Notes: generated from the letters alone by a model not told the origin. Counted from the first letter of the stretch, positions 1-7,589 are shown. The stretch is DNA of 24,994 nt from a bacterium (GCA_002919115.1 PKER01000246.1:1-24994), one strand, 5' to 3'. Program-made: numbers and translations.

Positions 1-147
1 GGCCACGACCAGCTGCTCGAGCTCGAGCTGAGCACGGGCGAGCGCCTGCGCTCGCGCCGCCTCGGCTTCCCGCAGTGGCACCCTGGCGACCGCGTCCAGG
101 TGTGGATCGAGGGCCCGGCGGACGTGCTGGCGCGCGACGCAGGGTAG
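1..147 (+). CDS. C-terminal end of an ABC transporter ATP-binding protein (TOBE-like domain), partial
   Basis: An open frame enters from the left edge and stops with TAG at 145-147, giving about 48 residues. The pattern 'LELELSTGERLRSRR' followed by 'HPGDRVQVWIEGPADVL' resembles the C-terminal TOBE_2 segment of sugar/spermidine-type importer ATPases, where a small beta domain ends in a 'GD.V.v...p..v' strand. No Walker motifs are in the window because the ATPase core lies upstream. The assignment rests on the end of one small domain, so another OB-fold protein is possible. It is on the same strand as the next gene, 50-70 nt away, but shows no functional link to it. Confidence 0.5.
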   Translation, partial: GHDQLLELELSTGERLRSRRLGFPQWHPGDRVQVWIEGPADVLARDAG

Positions 148-196
148 GCGCGTCTGCATCGCGGACGCCGCGCCCCCGTCAGCACCGTCCCGCCGA

Positions 197-1348
197 GTGT
201 GCGAAAACGTTGAAATGAGCAACGAAAGCGCACTGTCGGCGGCGGGGGATGCGAAGGGCCCGCGTTACGTGTGGCGGGAGCCCGTGCGCGGGTCGTACCC
301 GCCTCCCGGGATCATGCGGCTGGCAGGGCTGGAGCGCCTGCGGCGCTGGCCCGCGGAGGGCCCGCTACCGCCGCTCACCCACCTGACGGGCGCGCGCCCG
401 ATCGCCGTGGGCGACGGCACCGCCGAAGCGACGATGCCCGCGTCACCGTGGCTGGTCAACTCGGCGGGCGTGATCGGCGGCGGCACGCTCGCGATCCTCG
501 CCGACATCGCCTTCGGATGCGCGGCGGAGACCCGCCTGCCGCCCGCGACCCCCTACACCACGGCGGAGCTCTCGCTTACGTTCCTGCGGCCGACGCCGAT
601 CGGCGCGGAGCTGCACGCCCACGGGCAGGCGATCCACGTCGGCGGCACCATCGGGCTCACCGAGGCGTTCGTGCTCGGCCCGGGCGACCGGTTGATCGCG
701 CACGGCACGTCGCGCCTCGCGCTTCTGCCCAAGCTCGAGGACGTACCTGAGCTGCCCGAGGGCACCCCGCAGCCATCCGAGGGCCTACGCGCGCTCGAGC
801 CGATGACGAGCCGCCCGGTCGCCAGCGAGCCAATCGACCAGTCGCAGTGGAGCGCGCGCAGCGGCGCCGAGGTGCTCGCCGACCAGATCAGTGGCGCCCT
901 CCCCTCTCCCCCGCTCCACTACCTGACCGGGCTGACCCTGCGTGAGGCCGCCGACGGGCGGGCGATGATGACCCTCCCCGCGTCGGAGTGGCTCGCGAGC
1001 CCGACCGGCCTGCTGCAGGGCGGGGCGATCGCGATGCACGCCGACACGACGATGCAGTCCGCGGTCGTCTCGATCGCGCCCGCGGGGACCGCGGTCGCGG
1101 GCCTCGACCTCAAGGTGAACTACCTGCGCCCCGGGGTGGCGGACGGGCGCGAGCTCACCGCGCGCGCCGAGGTCGTCCACGCGGGTCGCACGCTCGCGAT
1201 CACGCGCGCCGAGATCCGCAACGCCGACGACAAGCCGATCGCGCTCGCCACCGGCAGCTCGATCTTCCTCCCCGGCCGACCCGCGTCCCTGGGCGAGGGC
1301 GAGTTCCCGGGCGCGGCTGGAGAGGCGGCCCCGGCCGACTCGAGGTGA
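197..1348 (+). CDS. Tandem hotdog-fold thioesterase (PaaI-like, two domains)
   Basis: The protein has two hotdog domains in one chain, at about residues 45-175 and 225-365. Each carries the PaaI-type signature around the central helix: 'SAGVIGGGTLAILADIAFG' in the first and 'PTGLLQGGAIAMHADTTMQ' in the second. Each then has the 'LRP' strand (LTFLRPTPIG; KVNYLRPGVADG). Such proteins hydrolyse acyl-CoA or related thioesters; the substrate cannot be read from the sequence. Both halves keep an acidic residue after the GG motif (ILADIA, MHADTT), so both sites may be active. The start is uncertain: GTG at 197 or ATG at 215, neither with a clear Shine-Dalgarno. A 260-nt longer frame reading over its 3' part (from 988) is a shadow of the downstream gene. 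Confidence 0.85.
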   Translation: MCENVEMSNESALSAAGDAKGPRYVWREPVRGSYPPPGIMRLAGLERLRRWPAEGPLPPLTHLTGARPIAVGDGTAEATMPASPWLVNSAGVIGGGTLAILADIAFGCAAETRLPPATPYTTAELSLTFLRPTPIGAELHAHGQAIHVGGTIGLTEAFVLGPGDRLIAHGTSRLALLPKLEDVPELPEGTPQPSEGLRALEPMTSRPVASEPIDQSQWSARSGAEVLADQISGALPSPPLHYLTGLTLREAADGRAMMTLPASEWLASPTGLLQGGAIAMHADTTMQSAVVSIAPAGTAVAGLDLKVNYLRPGVADGRELTARAEVVHAGRTLAITRAEIRNADDKPIALATGSSIFLPGRPASLGEGEFPGAAGEAAPADSR

Positions 1349-1437
1349 GCGTCACCGGCGGTGCGGCCCCTGGCTGGATCCGGGCACGGACACGCGGCCA
1401 CGGTGCCCGCAACGTCGCCGAAGCTGACGACGACGGC

Positions 1438-1812
1438 TTCGGCCCGGTCGGGGGCGAGCTCTACAGGCAGGGGAGCGCGGCGATCGAGGTCCGCAACGGC
1501 CTCGTCGCCCTCAACCTCAGCGGCCCCCAGGCGAACGACCGCGCGGGCGACCCGATCACCTCGCTCGGCCACAACCTGATCTCCACTACGGACGGTGGGC
1601 GCCAGGGGTTCAGCGGGCCGGGCGACCTCGTCGCCGCGAACCCCCGGCTGGGCCCACTCGAGCGCAACGGGGGCCGACCGAGACGATCGCGCTCAGGAAG
1701 GGCAGCCCGGCGATCGGCAAGACACACAAGCGGAGCACCCCGAAGCGCGACCAGCGCGGGCGCAAGCGGGGCCGCAAGCCGGACATCGGGCGTTCGCGCG
1801 GGGCGCGTAGCG
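1438..1812 (+). pseudogene. Frameshifted remnant of a secreted beta-helix / 'choice-of-anchor Q'-type protein
   Basis: This gap between the thioesterase and the propeller gene holds recognisable protein debris. The frame through 1438-1674 reads 'GGELYRQGSAAIEV', 'GDPITSLGHNLIS', then 'GPGDLVAANPRLGPLERNGG'. These match the end of right-handed beta-helix surface proteins (known pattern: ITSLGHNL...GDL...DP.LGPL..NGGPT.T.AL..GSPAID...DQRG.....DIG). Right after NGG, at about 1675, the match jumps frame: the frame at 1677 continues 'TETIALRKGSPAIG', then 'DQRGRKRGRKPDIG'. One missing C in a GGCCCG context would rejoin the halves. No stop follows the DIG motif before the next gene, and no start or signal peptide is visible upstream. 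I read it as a truncated, decayed gene; a sequencing indel alone would not explain the missing N-terminus. Confidence 0.6.
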
Positions 1813-1830
1813 GCAATACTTCACGTAACG

Positions 1831-1835
1831 AGGAG
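1831..1835 (+). promoter_or_regulatory. Ribosome binding site deciding the propeller gene start
   Basis: AGGAG at 1831-1835 sits 10 nt upstream of ATG 1846. It selects this start over the much longer in-frame opening that runs back to 988 through the thioesterase and the pseudogene. Confidence 0.7.
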
Positions 1836-1845
1836 TCACAGGATC

Positions 1846-3588
1846 ATGCACAACGAGTACGGGGGGACCTTCGGCGGGTTTGGCCAGCGGCGCCGGACGG
1901 CGGGCCGGTCGCTGGCGGCTTTCACCTTGGCCCTGGCTTCGGCCCTGGGGCTGCTTGCGGCCGGTCCCCCTGCCGAAGCCCAGGCCCGCACCGCCTACGT
2001 CGTCGATCGCGCGCTGGACGTGGTGGTCCCGGTCGACCTCGACACGATGCAGCCCGGACAGGCGATCCCTGTCGGGGATCCGCAGACGGTGGATCACCCG
2101 GCCGGGATCGCAGTCGCCCCCGACGGCAAGCGCGCCTACGTGACGCTCTCCAACGCGGCCGCAGTCGCCGTGATCGACACGCAGGGCAACGCGGTCGTCG
2201 ACACCATCACGATCCCGGACACCAGCCCTTACGGGATCGCGTTCGCCCCCGATGGAAAGTCCGTGTACGTGTCCGACCCCATGCACGGCGCCGTCCACGT
2301 GATCGATCCGGAGGACAACGTCGTCGTCGCAAGCTACGCGACCGGAGGGACCTTTCCCTTCGCGATCGCGGTTTCCCCAGACGGCGGCACCCTCTACGTG
2401 GCGAACGCCGGCACGGGCACCGTCGCAGCGATCGACGCGAAGACCGGCGAGCGCGCGCTGATCGATGTCGGCGCGGAGCCACTGAGGATCACCCTGACTC
2501 CTGACGGCAACTTCGCTTACGTCCCCCTGATCCGCACCGGCGAGATACAAGTGATCGACACTCGAGCCAAGGACGTCGTGAAGACGATCTCGCTTGGCGG
2601 CCGTCCCCTCGTCGCTCGCGTCACGCCCGACGGGAAGACCGTCTACGTCGCACTCTGGGACACGCCAAGCAAGGTCTACGCCATCGACGTAGAGACCAAC
2701 GCCGTCGCGGGAGAGGTCCCGGTCGATGACTCCCCGATCGAGCTGGTCATCAACCCGGACGGCAGGTCGGCGTACGTCTATAGCTCCCCCGCCCACACGA
2801 TCACCCCGATAGACACAGCGACAGGCAAGGCGGGCTCCCCGCTTGCCCTACCGAATCACGGACTCGCCTCGGAGAATCAAATCGCGATCGTGCCCAACCA
2901 GCCGCCGGTGGCCGAGCTTTCCGCCCCCGCCACCGCCTACGCCGGCGTTCCCGTGACCCTCGACGCATCCGGGTCCCATGACGACGAGAGCATCGCGACC
3001 TACGCCTTGGACTTCGGCGACGGCGCGTCGGCTGCGACCGACACACCAAGCCGCGCCCACGTCTACGCCGAGCCCGGCACCTACCAGGCGACCGTGACCG
3101 TCGACGACGGCGACGGCTGCACGCCGCTGCCCCAGTTCTTCGATCTCGGGCTCGCCTCGCCGTTCACGGGCCAGACCGCCTACTGCAACGGACCCTCGCG
3201 CATCACCTCGGAGCCGGTCGAGATCCGCGTCGAGGAGCTCCCGCGCCTTGGGCTCTCGGTCTCGCTCGAGCGCCGCCAGTCGTCGCTGCGCGCGGTGCGC
3301 GTCGGCACGACCTGCCGGAACCTCGACTGCACGGCTCGAGCCTTCGGCCGCATCGAGGTCCGCAGGCCCGGCTCGAAGCCCAAGCGCTTCGGGCTCGAGG
3401 CCGAACGGCGCGCGCTCAGCGCGGACACCGCGACGCCCCTCGCGCCAGGGATCCCCGCCATGGCGCGCCGCGCGGCCCGCAGGGCCCTGCGGGAAGGCGG
3501 CCGGGTGCGCGCCCGGGTGCGCGTGTCGGCCAAGAGCCTCGGCGGACAGCAGCGAGTGAAGCTCGGGCGCGTGCGGATCGTCGGCTGA
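1846..3588 (+). CDS. Secreted YVTN beta-propeller protein with PKD domain
   Basis: The 580-residue exported protein starts with a basic stretch (QRRRTAGRS) and a hydrophobic segment to about residue 40, ending PAEAQA: a signal peptide, possibly Tat-like because of the arginines. Residues about 48-352 hold roughly seven repeats of the YVTN/cytochrome D1-like propeller, with recurring 'PDGK.vYV' and 'V.VIDt' strands (for example APDGKRAYVTLSN, APDGKSVYVSDP). A PKD-like domain follows (about 353-440: VTLDASGSHDD, YALDFGDG, HVYAEPGTYQATVTV). Next come a Cys-containing 'FTGQTAYCNG' segment and an Arg-rich C-terminal domain with CRNLDC. The propeller family often mediates surface or ligand binding; the ligand is unknown. 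There is no C-terminal membrane anchor or sortase motif. It converges with truA. Confidence 0.88.
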   Translation: MHNEYGGTFGGFGQRRRTAGRSLAAFTLALASALGLLAAGPPAEAQARTAYVVDRALDVVVPVDLDTMQPGQAIPVGDPQTVDHPAGIAVAPDGKRAYVTLSNAAAVAVIDTQGNAVVDTITIPDTSPYGIAFAPDGKSVYVSDPMHGAVHVIDPEDNVVVASYATGGTFPFAIAVSPDGGTLYVANAGTGTVAAIDAKTGERALIDVGAEPLRITLTPDGNFAYVPLIRTGEIQVIDTRAKDVVKTISLGGRPLVARVTPDGKTVYVALWDTPSKVYAIDVETNAVAGEVPVDDSPIELVINPDGRSAYVYSSPAHTITPIDTATGKAGSPLALPNHGLASENQIAIVPNQPPVAELSAPATAYAGVPVTLDASGSHDDESIATYALDFGDGASAATDTPSRAHVYAEPGTYQATVTVDDGDGCTPLPQFFDLGLASPFTGQTAYCNGPSRITSEPVEIRVEELPRLGLSVSLERRQSSLRAVRVGTTCRNLDCTARAFGRIEVRRPGSKPKRFGLEAERRALSADTATPLAPGIPAMARRAARRALREGGRVRARVRVSAKSLGGQQRVKLGRVRIVG

Positions 3589-3597
3589 CCCCGCGCC

Positions 3598-4392
3598 TCA
3601 CTCGGGCGCCGCCTCGGCCTCGTAGTCGATCACGAGCGGGCCGTCGCCGAAGGCGACGCCCTCGAAGTAGAGGCCGTGGGCGGGTGCGGTCTCCCCCGCG
3701 CGCTCGCGGGGCGCGCCCTCGAGCAGGTTCGCGAAGTCCTCGACGCTGCGCCGCCCGCTCGCCACCTCGAGCATCGTGCCGACGAGCACGCGGATCATGT
3801 TGCGCATGAACGCATCCGCCTCGATCCGGAAGGCGAGCACGCGCTCTGACTCCTCCTCCCAGCGGGCCTCCGTGACCACGCGGTTGAAGCGCACGTGATC
3901 GGTCTTGGTCGGGGTGAACGCGGTGAAGTCGTGCTCGCCGATCAGAGCCTCGGCGCAGGCGTCCAGGCGGGCCCGCTCGACCGGGTAGCGCCACCACAGC
4001 GCCCGCCTCTCCTCGAAGGGATCGCGGATCGCGCCGGTCAGCACCCGGTAGCGGTACCGCCGCCGCCGCGCCCAGCGGCGCGCGTCGAAGCCGTCGGGCG
4101 CACGCTCGGCGGCGAGCACGGCGACGTCGCGCGGGAGCACCGCGTTGATCCGCTCCGCGAAGCGATCCGGGGGCTCCCGGTCCGTCTCGAAGCTCGCCAC
4201 CTGACCGGTGGCGTGCACGCCCGCGTCGGTGCGCCCCGCGACGGTGAGCTGGACCTCGATCCCGCCTAGGATCCGCCCCACCGCGCGCTCGAGCTCCTCC
4301 TGCACGGTGCGCAGGCCAGGCTGGCGGGCCCACCCCGCAAAGCGCGTGCCCTCGTAGGCGATCGTGAGTTTCCAGCTCGCCACGACCCGCAA
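3598..4392 (-). CDS. truA: tRNA pseudouridine(38-40) synthase TruA
   Basis: The enzyme converts uridines 38-40 of the tRNA anticodon stem to pseudouridine in the cytoplasm. The opening 'KLTIAYEGTRFAGWARQPG' and the catalytic loop 'AGRTDAGVHA' (nucleophile Asp56 in this numbering) are diagnostic, followed by 'FMRNMIRVLVGTMLEVASG' of the C-terminal half. The 264 residues are a normal length. The start is TTG at 4392; GTG at 4383, three codons in, is equally possible and neither has a strong ribosome site. It is the last minus-strand gene of the supercluster, as in many bacteria, but lies 352 nt after rplQ instead of following closely. Its stop faces the propeller gene's stop across 9 nt. Confidence 0.96.
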   Translation of the reverse strand: MRVVASWKLTIAYEGTRFAGWARQPGLRTVQEELERAVGRILGGIEVQLTVAGRTDAGVHATGQVASFETDREPPDRFAERINAVLPRDVAVLAAERAPDGFDARRWARRRRYRYRVLTGAIRDPFEERRALWWRYPVERARLDACAEALIGEHDFTAFTPTKTDHVRFNRVVTEARWEEESERVLAFRIEADAFMRNMIRVLVGTMLEVASGRRSVEDFANLLEGAPRERAGETAPAHGLYFEGVAFGDGPLVIDYEAEAAPE

Positions 4393-4444
4393 GCGTAGGC
4401 AGGCCGCCCGGTGTCGGCCCCGGTGGGACGCGCGGCAGGGGCGA

Positions 4445-4660
4445 TCACCGCCGGCGCTTGAGCACCACGAGCTTGTCGCCCTGGATGTCGGTCACGTAGT
4501 CCGCGGGCGCCCGGAGACGCCGAGCGCGTCGCCGTTCCCGCCAGCAGGTACAGGGCCTTGCCGTCGGCGCGAGCAGGGCAACCCCCCAGCTCCCAGCGCG
4601 CCTGACGCCAGCGCGAGCACGCCCACCCGTAAGCACGCTCCTCGCAACCAGCGACCTCCT
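4445..4660 (-). pseudogene. Decayed short secreted-protein frame between rplQ and truA
   Basis: In minus-strand order, a perfect AGGAGG (4655-4660) lies 7 nt before TTG 4647. This opens a 51-codon frame that stops at 4492 and begins like a signal peptide (MRGACLRVGVLALASGALGAGG). Coding-like fragments then alternate between frames: 'DGKALYLLAG' (frame +1), 'NGDALGVSG' (back in the first frame), then 'PADYVTDIQGDKLVVLKRRR' ending at the TGA of 4445-4447 (third frame). Three single-base changes (one removal near the Ser26 codon, one addition before NGD, one addition before PAD) would give one protein of roughly 65 residues. I infer a small exported protein gene broken by indels. An intact 51-residue product is possible but its second half looks unlike protein. 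The family is not recognised. Confidence 0.45.
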
Positions 4661-4663
4661 GCG

Positions 4664-4685
4664 CGCAGGCGGGGATACGCCTGCG
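4664..4685 (-). terminator. Hairpin downstream of rplQ (possible terminator)
   Basis: An 8-bp perfect inverted repeat, CGCAGGCG (4664-4671) and CGCCTGCG (4678-4685), with a 6-nt loop lies about 60 nt past the rplQ stop. No T-run follows, so it could be an intrinsic terminator of the U-less actinobacterial kind or just an mRNA 3' end structure. It sits directly upstream of the AGGAGG of the decayed frame. Confidence 0.4.
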
Positions 4686-4744
4686 AGAACGCGACAGGCT
4701 AACGCGCCCGGGCGTGCCCAGCTAGGGGAGGTTTGGACGGCGGC

Positions 4745-5098
4745 TCAGACCAGCTCGAGCAGCACCATCTCGGTGGAGTCCGAGCGGCGCGGGCCGAGCT
4801 TCACGATGCGCGCGTAACCGCCGTTGCGGTCCGCGTAGCGAGGCGCGATCTCCTCGAAGAGCTTGTGGACCAGGAACTTGTCCTGGCCGAGCTCGGCGAG
4901 GGCCTGGCGGCGGGCGTGCAGGTCGCCGCGCTTGCCGAGCGTGATCAGCTTCTCAAGCTGCGGCTTCGCGGCCTTCGCCTTCGCCTCGGAGGTGCGGATG
5001 CGCTCGTGGTCGATGACCTCGCGACAGAGGTTGCGGAGCAGCGCCTTGCGGTGGGCGCTGGAGCGCGAGAGCTTTCCCTTTTGCTTTGCGTGACGCAT
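4745..5098 (-). CDS. rplQ: 50S ribosomal protein L17
   Basis: L17 is a large-subunit assembly protein near the bottom of the peptide tunnel. The 117-residue product has the family's opening 'MRHAKQKGKLSRSSAHRKALLRNL' pattern (shown in part: MRHAKQKGKLSRSSAHRKA), the middle 'EKLITLGKRGDLHARRQA', and the C-terminal 'GGYARIVKLGPRRSDSTEM', all standard. AAGGA lies just upstream of the ATG. It follows rpoA at 67 nt, the classic alpha-operon end, with a hairpin behind it. Confidence 0.97.
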   Translation of the reverse strand: MRHAKQKGKLSRSSAHRKALLRNLCREVIDHERIRTSEAKAKAAKPQLEKLITLGKRGDLHARRQALAELGQDKFLVHKLFEEIAPRYADRNGGYARIVKLGPRRSDSTEMVLLELV

Positions 5099-5165
5099 TG
5101 TTCCTTCGGAGGTCGCCCGAGGGCGCGAGCAATCCTAGCCCGCGCCCGCGGATAGCTGCTTCGCC

Positions 5166-6134
5166 CTACTCCTCCCGCAGGCTCAGGCCGAGCTGCGCGA
5201 GGGCGTCCTTCACCTCTTCCGTCGAGCGCTTGCCGAAGTTCGGGATCGCGTTGAGCTCCGACTCCGAGCGCTGGATGAGGTCGCCGACCGTCTGGATGCC
5301 GGCGCGCTTCAGGCAGTTGTAGGCGCGCACGCCGACCTCGAGCTCCTCGATGAGGCGGTCGTCGCCCTCGGCCGCCTGGCTGGCGCCGGCGCCCTCGGCC
5401 TCAGCCTCCTCGCGGTTCTCGCGGGCGGTGAGCTCCTCGACCCGGTCGGCGTCGGTGAAGATCGCCAGCGACTTGATGAGGATCTCGGCGGCCTCCCGCA
5501 CGGCCGCGCCGGGCTCGATCGAGCCGTCCGTCTCGACCTCGAGCGAGAGCTTGTCGAAGTCGGTGCGCTGCCCCACGCGCGCGGACTCGACGTGGTAAGC
5601 CGCCCGGCGGATCGGCGAGAAGATCGAGTCGATCGGGATCACGCCGATCGGCTGGTCGTCCGACTTGTTCTCCTCGGCCGGCGAGTAGCCGCGACCGCGC
5701 CCGATGGTCAGGTACATCTCGAGCTTGGTCTTCTTCTCGAGGGTCGCGATCGGCGCGTCGGGGTTGAGGATCTCGACGCCCGCGGGCAGGTCGATGTCCT
5801 TCGCGGTGATCTCGCCCGGACCGCTGGCGACGAGCGGGGCCTCGACCTCGTCGGCCTCCGTGTGCATGCGCACGACGATGTCCTTGAGGTTGAGGACGAT
5901 GTCGGTGACGTCCTCCTTGACACCCTCGATCGTGGAGAACTCGTGCGCGACGCCCTCGATGCGAACGCTCTTGATGGCCGCGCCGCCCAGAGAGGAGAGC
6001 AGCACACGACGCAGGCTGTTCCCGAACGTGTAGCCGAACCCCTTGTCGAGGGGCTCGATCACGAACGTGCCACGCCTCTCGTCGGCGTCCTGCTTGGTGA
6101 TCTTCGGAACTTGAAACTCGGGCAGGGTGGTCAT
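5166..6134 (-). CDS. rpoA: DNA-directed RNA polymerase alpha subunit
   Basis: The alpha subunit dimerises to nucleate RNA polymerase assembly, and its C-terminal domain contacts promoter UP elements and activators. The N-terminal domain (about residues 1-230) shows 'EPLDKGFGYTFGNSLRRVLLSSLGGAAI', the conserved dimer and beta-contact region (in part: GYTFGNSLRRVLLSSLGG). An Ala/Glu-rich linker (about 242-258) leads to the C-terminal domain with 'RAYNCLKRAGIQTVGDLI' and 'IPNFGKRSTEEV', including the DNA-contacting arginine and the helix-hairpin-helix. At 322 residues it is a normal length. GGAGAAG lies before ATG 6134. The preceding gene is rpsD, 43 nt away. Confidence 0.98.
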   Translation of the reverse strand: MTTLPEFQVPKITKQDADERRGTFVIEPLDKGFGYTFGNSLRRVLLSSLGGAAIKSVRIEGVAHEFSTIEGVKEDVTDIVLNLKDIVVRMHTEADEVEAPLVASGPGEITAKDIDLPAGVEILNPDAPIATLEKKTKLEMYLTIGRGRGYSPAEENKSDDQPIGVIPIDSIFSPIRRAAYHVESARVGQRTDFDKLSLEVETDGSIEPGAAVREAAEILIKSLAIFTDADRVEELTARENREEAEAEGAGASQAAEGDDRLIEELEVGVRAYNCLKRAGIQTVGDLIQRSESELNAIPNFGKRSTEEVKDALAQLGLSLREE

Positions 6135-6177
6135 GGGGCTTCTCCGGTTGTTGCGGGTTCGGATGAGCTCAGCTCGA

Positions 6178-6798
6178 TTACTTCGAGTAGAGCTCGACGA
6201 TCAGCTGCTCCTGGACCGGGGTCTCGATCTCGCTGCGCTCGGGCAGGCGAAGGACCTTCGCGGTCAGGGCATCGTGATCGGCCTGCAGCCACGGCGGAAC
6301 GGCCGCGGTCAGCTCGGTCGCCGCGCGCACCACATCGGCTGCACGGGAGTCCGGCTTGATCGAGATGACGTCGTCGGGCCGGACCTGGTAGCTCGGGATA
6401 TCGACGCGCTTGCCGTTGATCAGCCAGTGGCCGTGCCTGATCAGCTGGCGCGCCTGGCGGCGGGAAGCCGCGAAGCCGAGCCTCACCAAGACGTTGTCGA
6501 AGCGGCGCTCGAGCAGGCGCAGGAGGTTCTCGCCGGTGACGCCCTCCTGGCGGGCGGCCTTCTCGTAGTAGGAGCGGAACTGCTTCTCGAGGATCTGGTA
6601 GTAGCGGCGCGCCTTCTGCTTCTCGCGGAGCTGGTTGCGGTACTCCGACGCGCGCACGCGGCCGCGGCCGTGCTCACCCGGCGGGTACGAGCGGCGCTCG
6701 ACGCCGCACTTGTCGGTGAGGCAGCGCTCGCCCTTCAGGAAGAGCTTCTGCCCCTCGCGGCGGCACTGCTTGCAGACCGGTCCGGTATCGCGAGCCAT
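6178..6798 (-). CDS. rpsD: 30S ribosomal protein S4 (zinc-binding type)
   Basis: S4 is a primary 16S rRNA binder that initiates body assembly and lines the mRNA entry site. The 206-residue protein begins MARDTGPVCKQCRREG and keeps Cys9, Cys12, Cys26 and Cys31, the four-cysteine zinc version. Next are the 'SYPPGEHGRGR' segment and the S4 RNA-binding domain (about 96-160: RRFDNVLVRLGFAASRRQAR, then QLIRHGHWLINGKRV). The ATG is one base after the rpsK stop (TGA-g-ATG), so translation is probably coupled. Confidence 0.98.
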   Translation of the reverse strand: MARDTGPVCKQCRREGQKLFLKGERCLTDKCGVERRSYPPGEHGRGRVRASEYRNQLREKQKARRYYQILEKQFRSYYEKAARQEGVTGENLLRLLERRFDNVLVRLGFAASRRQARQLIRHGHWLINGKRVDIPSYQVRPDDVISIKPDSRAADVVRAATELTAAVPPWLQADHDALTAKVLRLPERSEIETPVQEQLIVELYSK

Positions 6799-6799
6799 C

Positions 6800-7192
6800 T
6801 CAGACCCTCCGCCGCTTCTTCGGGCGGCAACCGTTGTGTGCTTGCGGGGAAACGTCCTTCACGGTCGTCACCTGCAGACCGGCCGCCTGCAGCGAGCGGA
6901 TCGCCGTGTCGCGCCCGGAGCCGGCGCCCTTAGCGTGGACCTCCACGCGCTCGAGGCCGTGCTCCATGCCCTTGCGGGCGGCGGCGTCGGCGGTCACCTG
7001 CGCGGCGAACGGGGTCGACTTGCGCGAGCCCTTGAAACCGGCCGAGCCGGCGGACTCCCAGACGATCACGTTCCCCTCGGGGTCGGTGATGGTGACGATC
7101 GTGTTGTTGAAGCTCGTCTTGATGTGCGCTATGCCGTACGGGATGTTCTTGCGGACCCGACGGCGAGCGCGTCCCTTGCGCGGCTGGGGCAT
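6800..7192 (-). CDS. rpsK: 30S ribosomal protein S11
   Basis: S11 sits on the platform and contacts the mRNA-tRNA helix region of the E site. The 130 residues include 'GIAHIKTSFNNTIVTITD', 'SAGSAGFKGSRKSTPFAAQ' and the C-terminal 'VSPQAHNGCRPKKRRRV', all hallmark segments. The Asn-Gly in HNGCRP is the site that forms isoaspartate in some bacteria. It is 16 nt downstream of rpsM in the usual order rpsM-rpsK-rpsD-rpoA-rplQ. Confidence 0.98.
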   Translation of the reverse strand: MPQPRKGRARRRVRKNIPYGIAHIKTSFNNTIVTITDPEGNVIVWESAGSAGFKGSRKSTPFAAQVTADAAARKGMEHGLERVEVHAKGAGSGRDTAIRSLQAAGLQVTTVKDVSPQAHNGCRPKKRRRV

Positions 7193-7208
7193 CTAGATCC
7201 TCGCCTCC

Positions 7209-7589
7209 CTACTTCTTCCCCGGCTTCTTCTTGCCGGCGACGCTCATGCGCCGCGGGCCCTTGCGGCTCCGGGCGTTGGTCTTGGTGCGCTGGCCACGGA
7301 CGGGCAGCCCGCGGCGATGGCGGATGCCGCGGTAGCAGCCGATCTCGGAGAGGCGCTTGATGTTCTGGGCACGCTCGCGGCGCAGGTCGCCCTCGACCTC
7401 GCGCGACTCGACCTCGTCGCGGAGCCTGATGGTCTCCTCCTCGGTCAGGTCCTTGACGTAGGTGTCCGGGTCGATGCCGACCTTCTGGAGGACCTCGTTG
7501 GCGGTCGAGCGGCCGATCCCGTAGATGTAGGTCAGCCCGATCTCAACCCGCTTGTTGAGAGGGAGATTTACTCCTGCGATACGTGCCAT
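7209..7589 (-). CDS. rpsM: 30S ribosomal protein S13
   Basis: S13 lies in the small-subunit head and makes intersubunit bridges to L5 and 23S rRNA. The 126-residue protein opens 'MARIAGVNLPLNKRVEIGL' and has the helix-two-turn-helix 'YIYGIGRSTANEVLQKVGI'. The 'CYRGIRHRRGLPVRGQRTK' motif and a lysine-rich tail follow. AAGGAG (7593-7598) is correctly spaced ahead of the ATG. It is 24 nt after rpmJ. Confidence 0.98.
   Translation of the reverse strand: MARIAGVNLPLNKRVEIGLTYIYGIGRSTANEVLQKVGIDPDTYVKDLTEEETIRLRDEVESREVEGDLRRERAQNIKRLSEIGCYRGIRHRRGLPVRGQRTKTNARSRKGPRRMSVAGKKKPGKK

Noticed and set aside
148..196. A possible hairpin terminator between the ABC gene and the thioesterase (GGCGCGTC / GACGCCGCGCC)
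   Set aside because: The arms pair only with interruptions and no T-run follows; not distinguishable from GC-rich background.
988..1845. A long in-frame upstream extension of the propeller gene, making an 866-residue protein
   Set aside because: It overlaps the real thioesterase in another frame, and has a good ribosome site and signal peptide only at 1846. The part between 1349 and 1845 is pseudogene debris.
1693..2796. A 367-codon minus-strand frame opposite the propeller gene
   Set aside because: Low-complexity Asp/Arg/Val composition typical of antisense frames; the plus-strand propeller repeats are clear.
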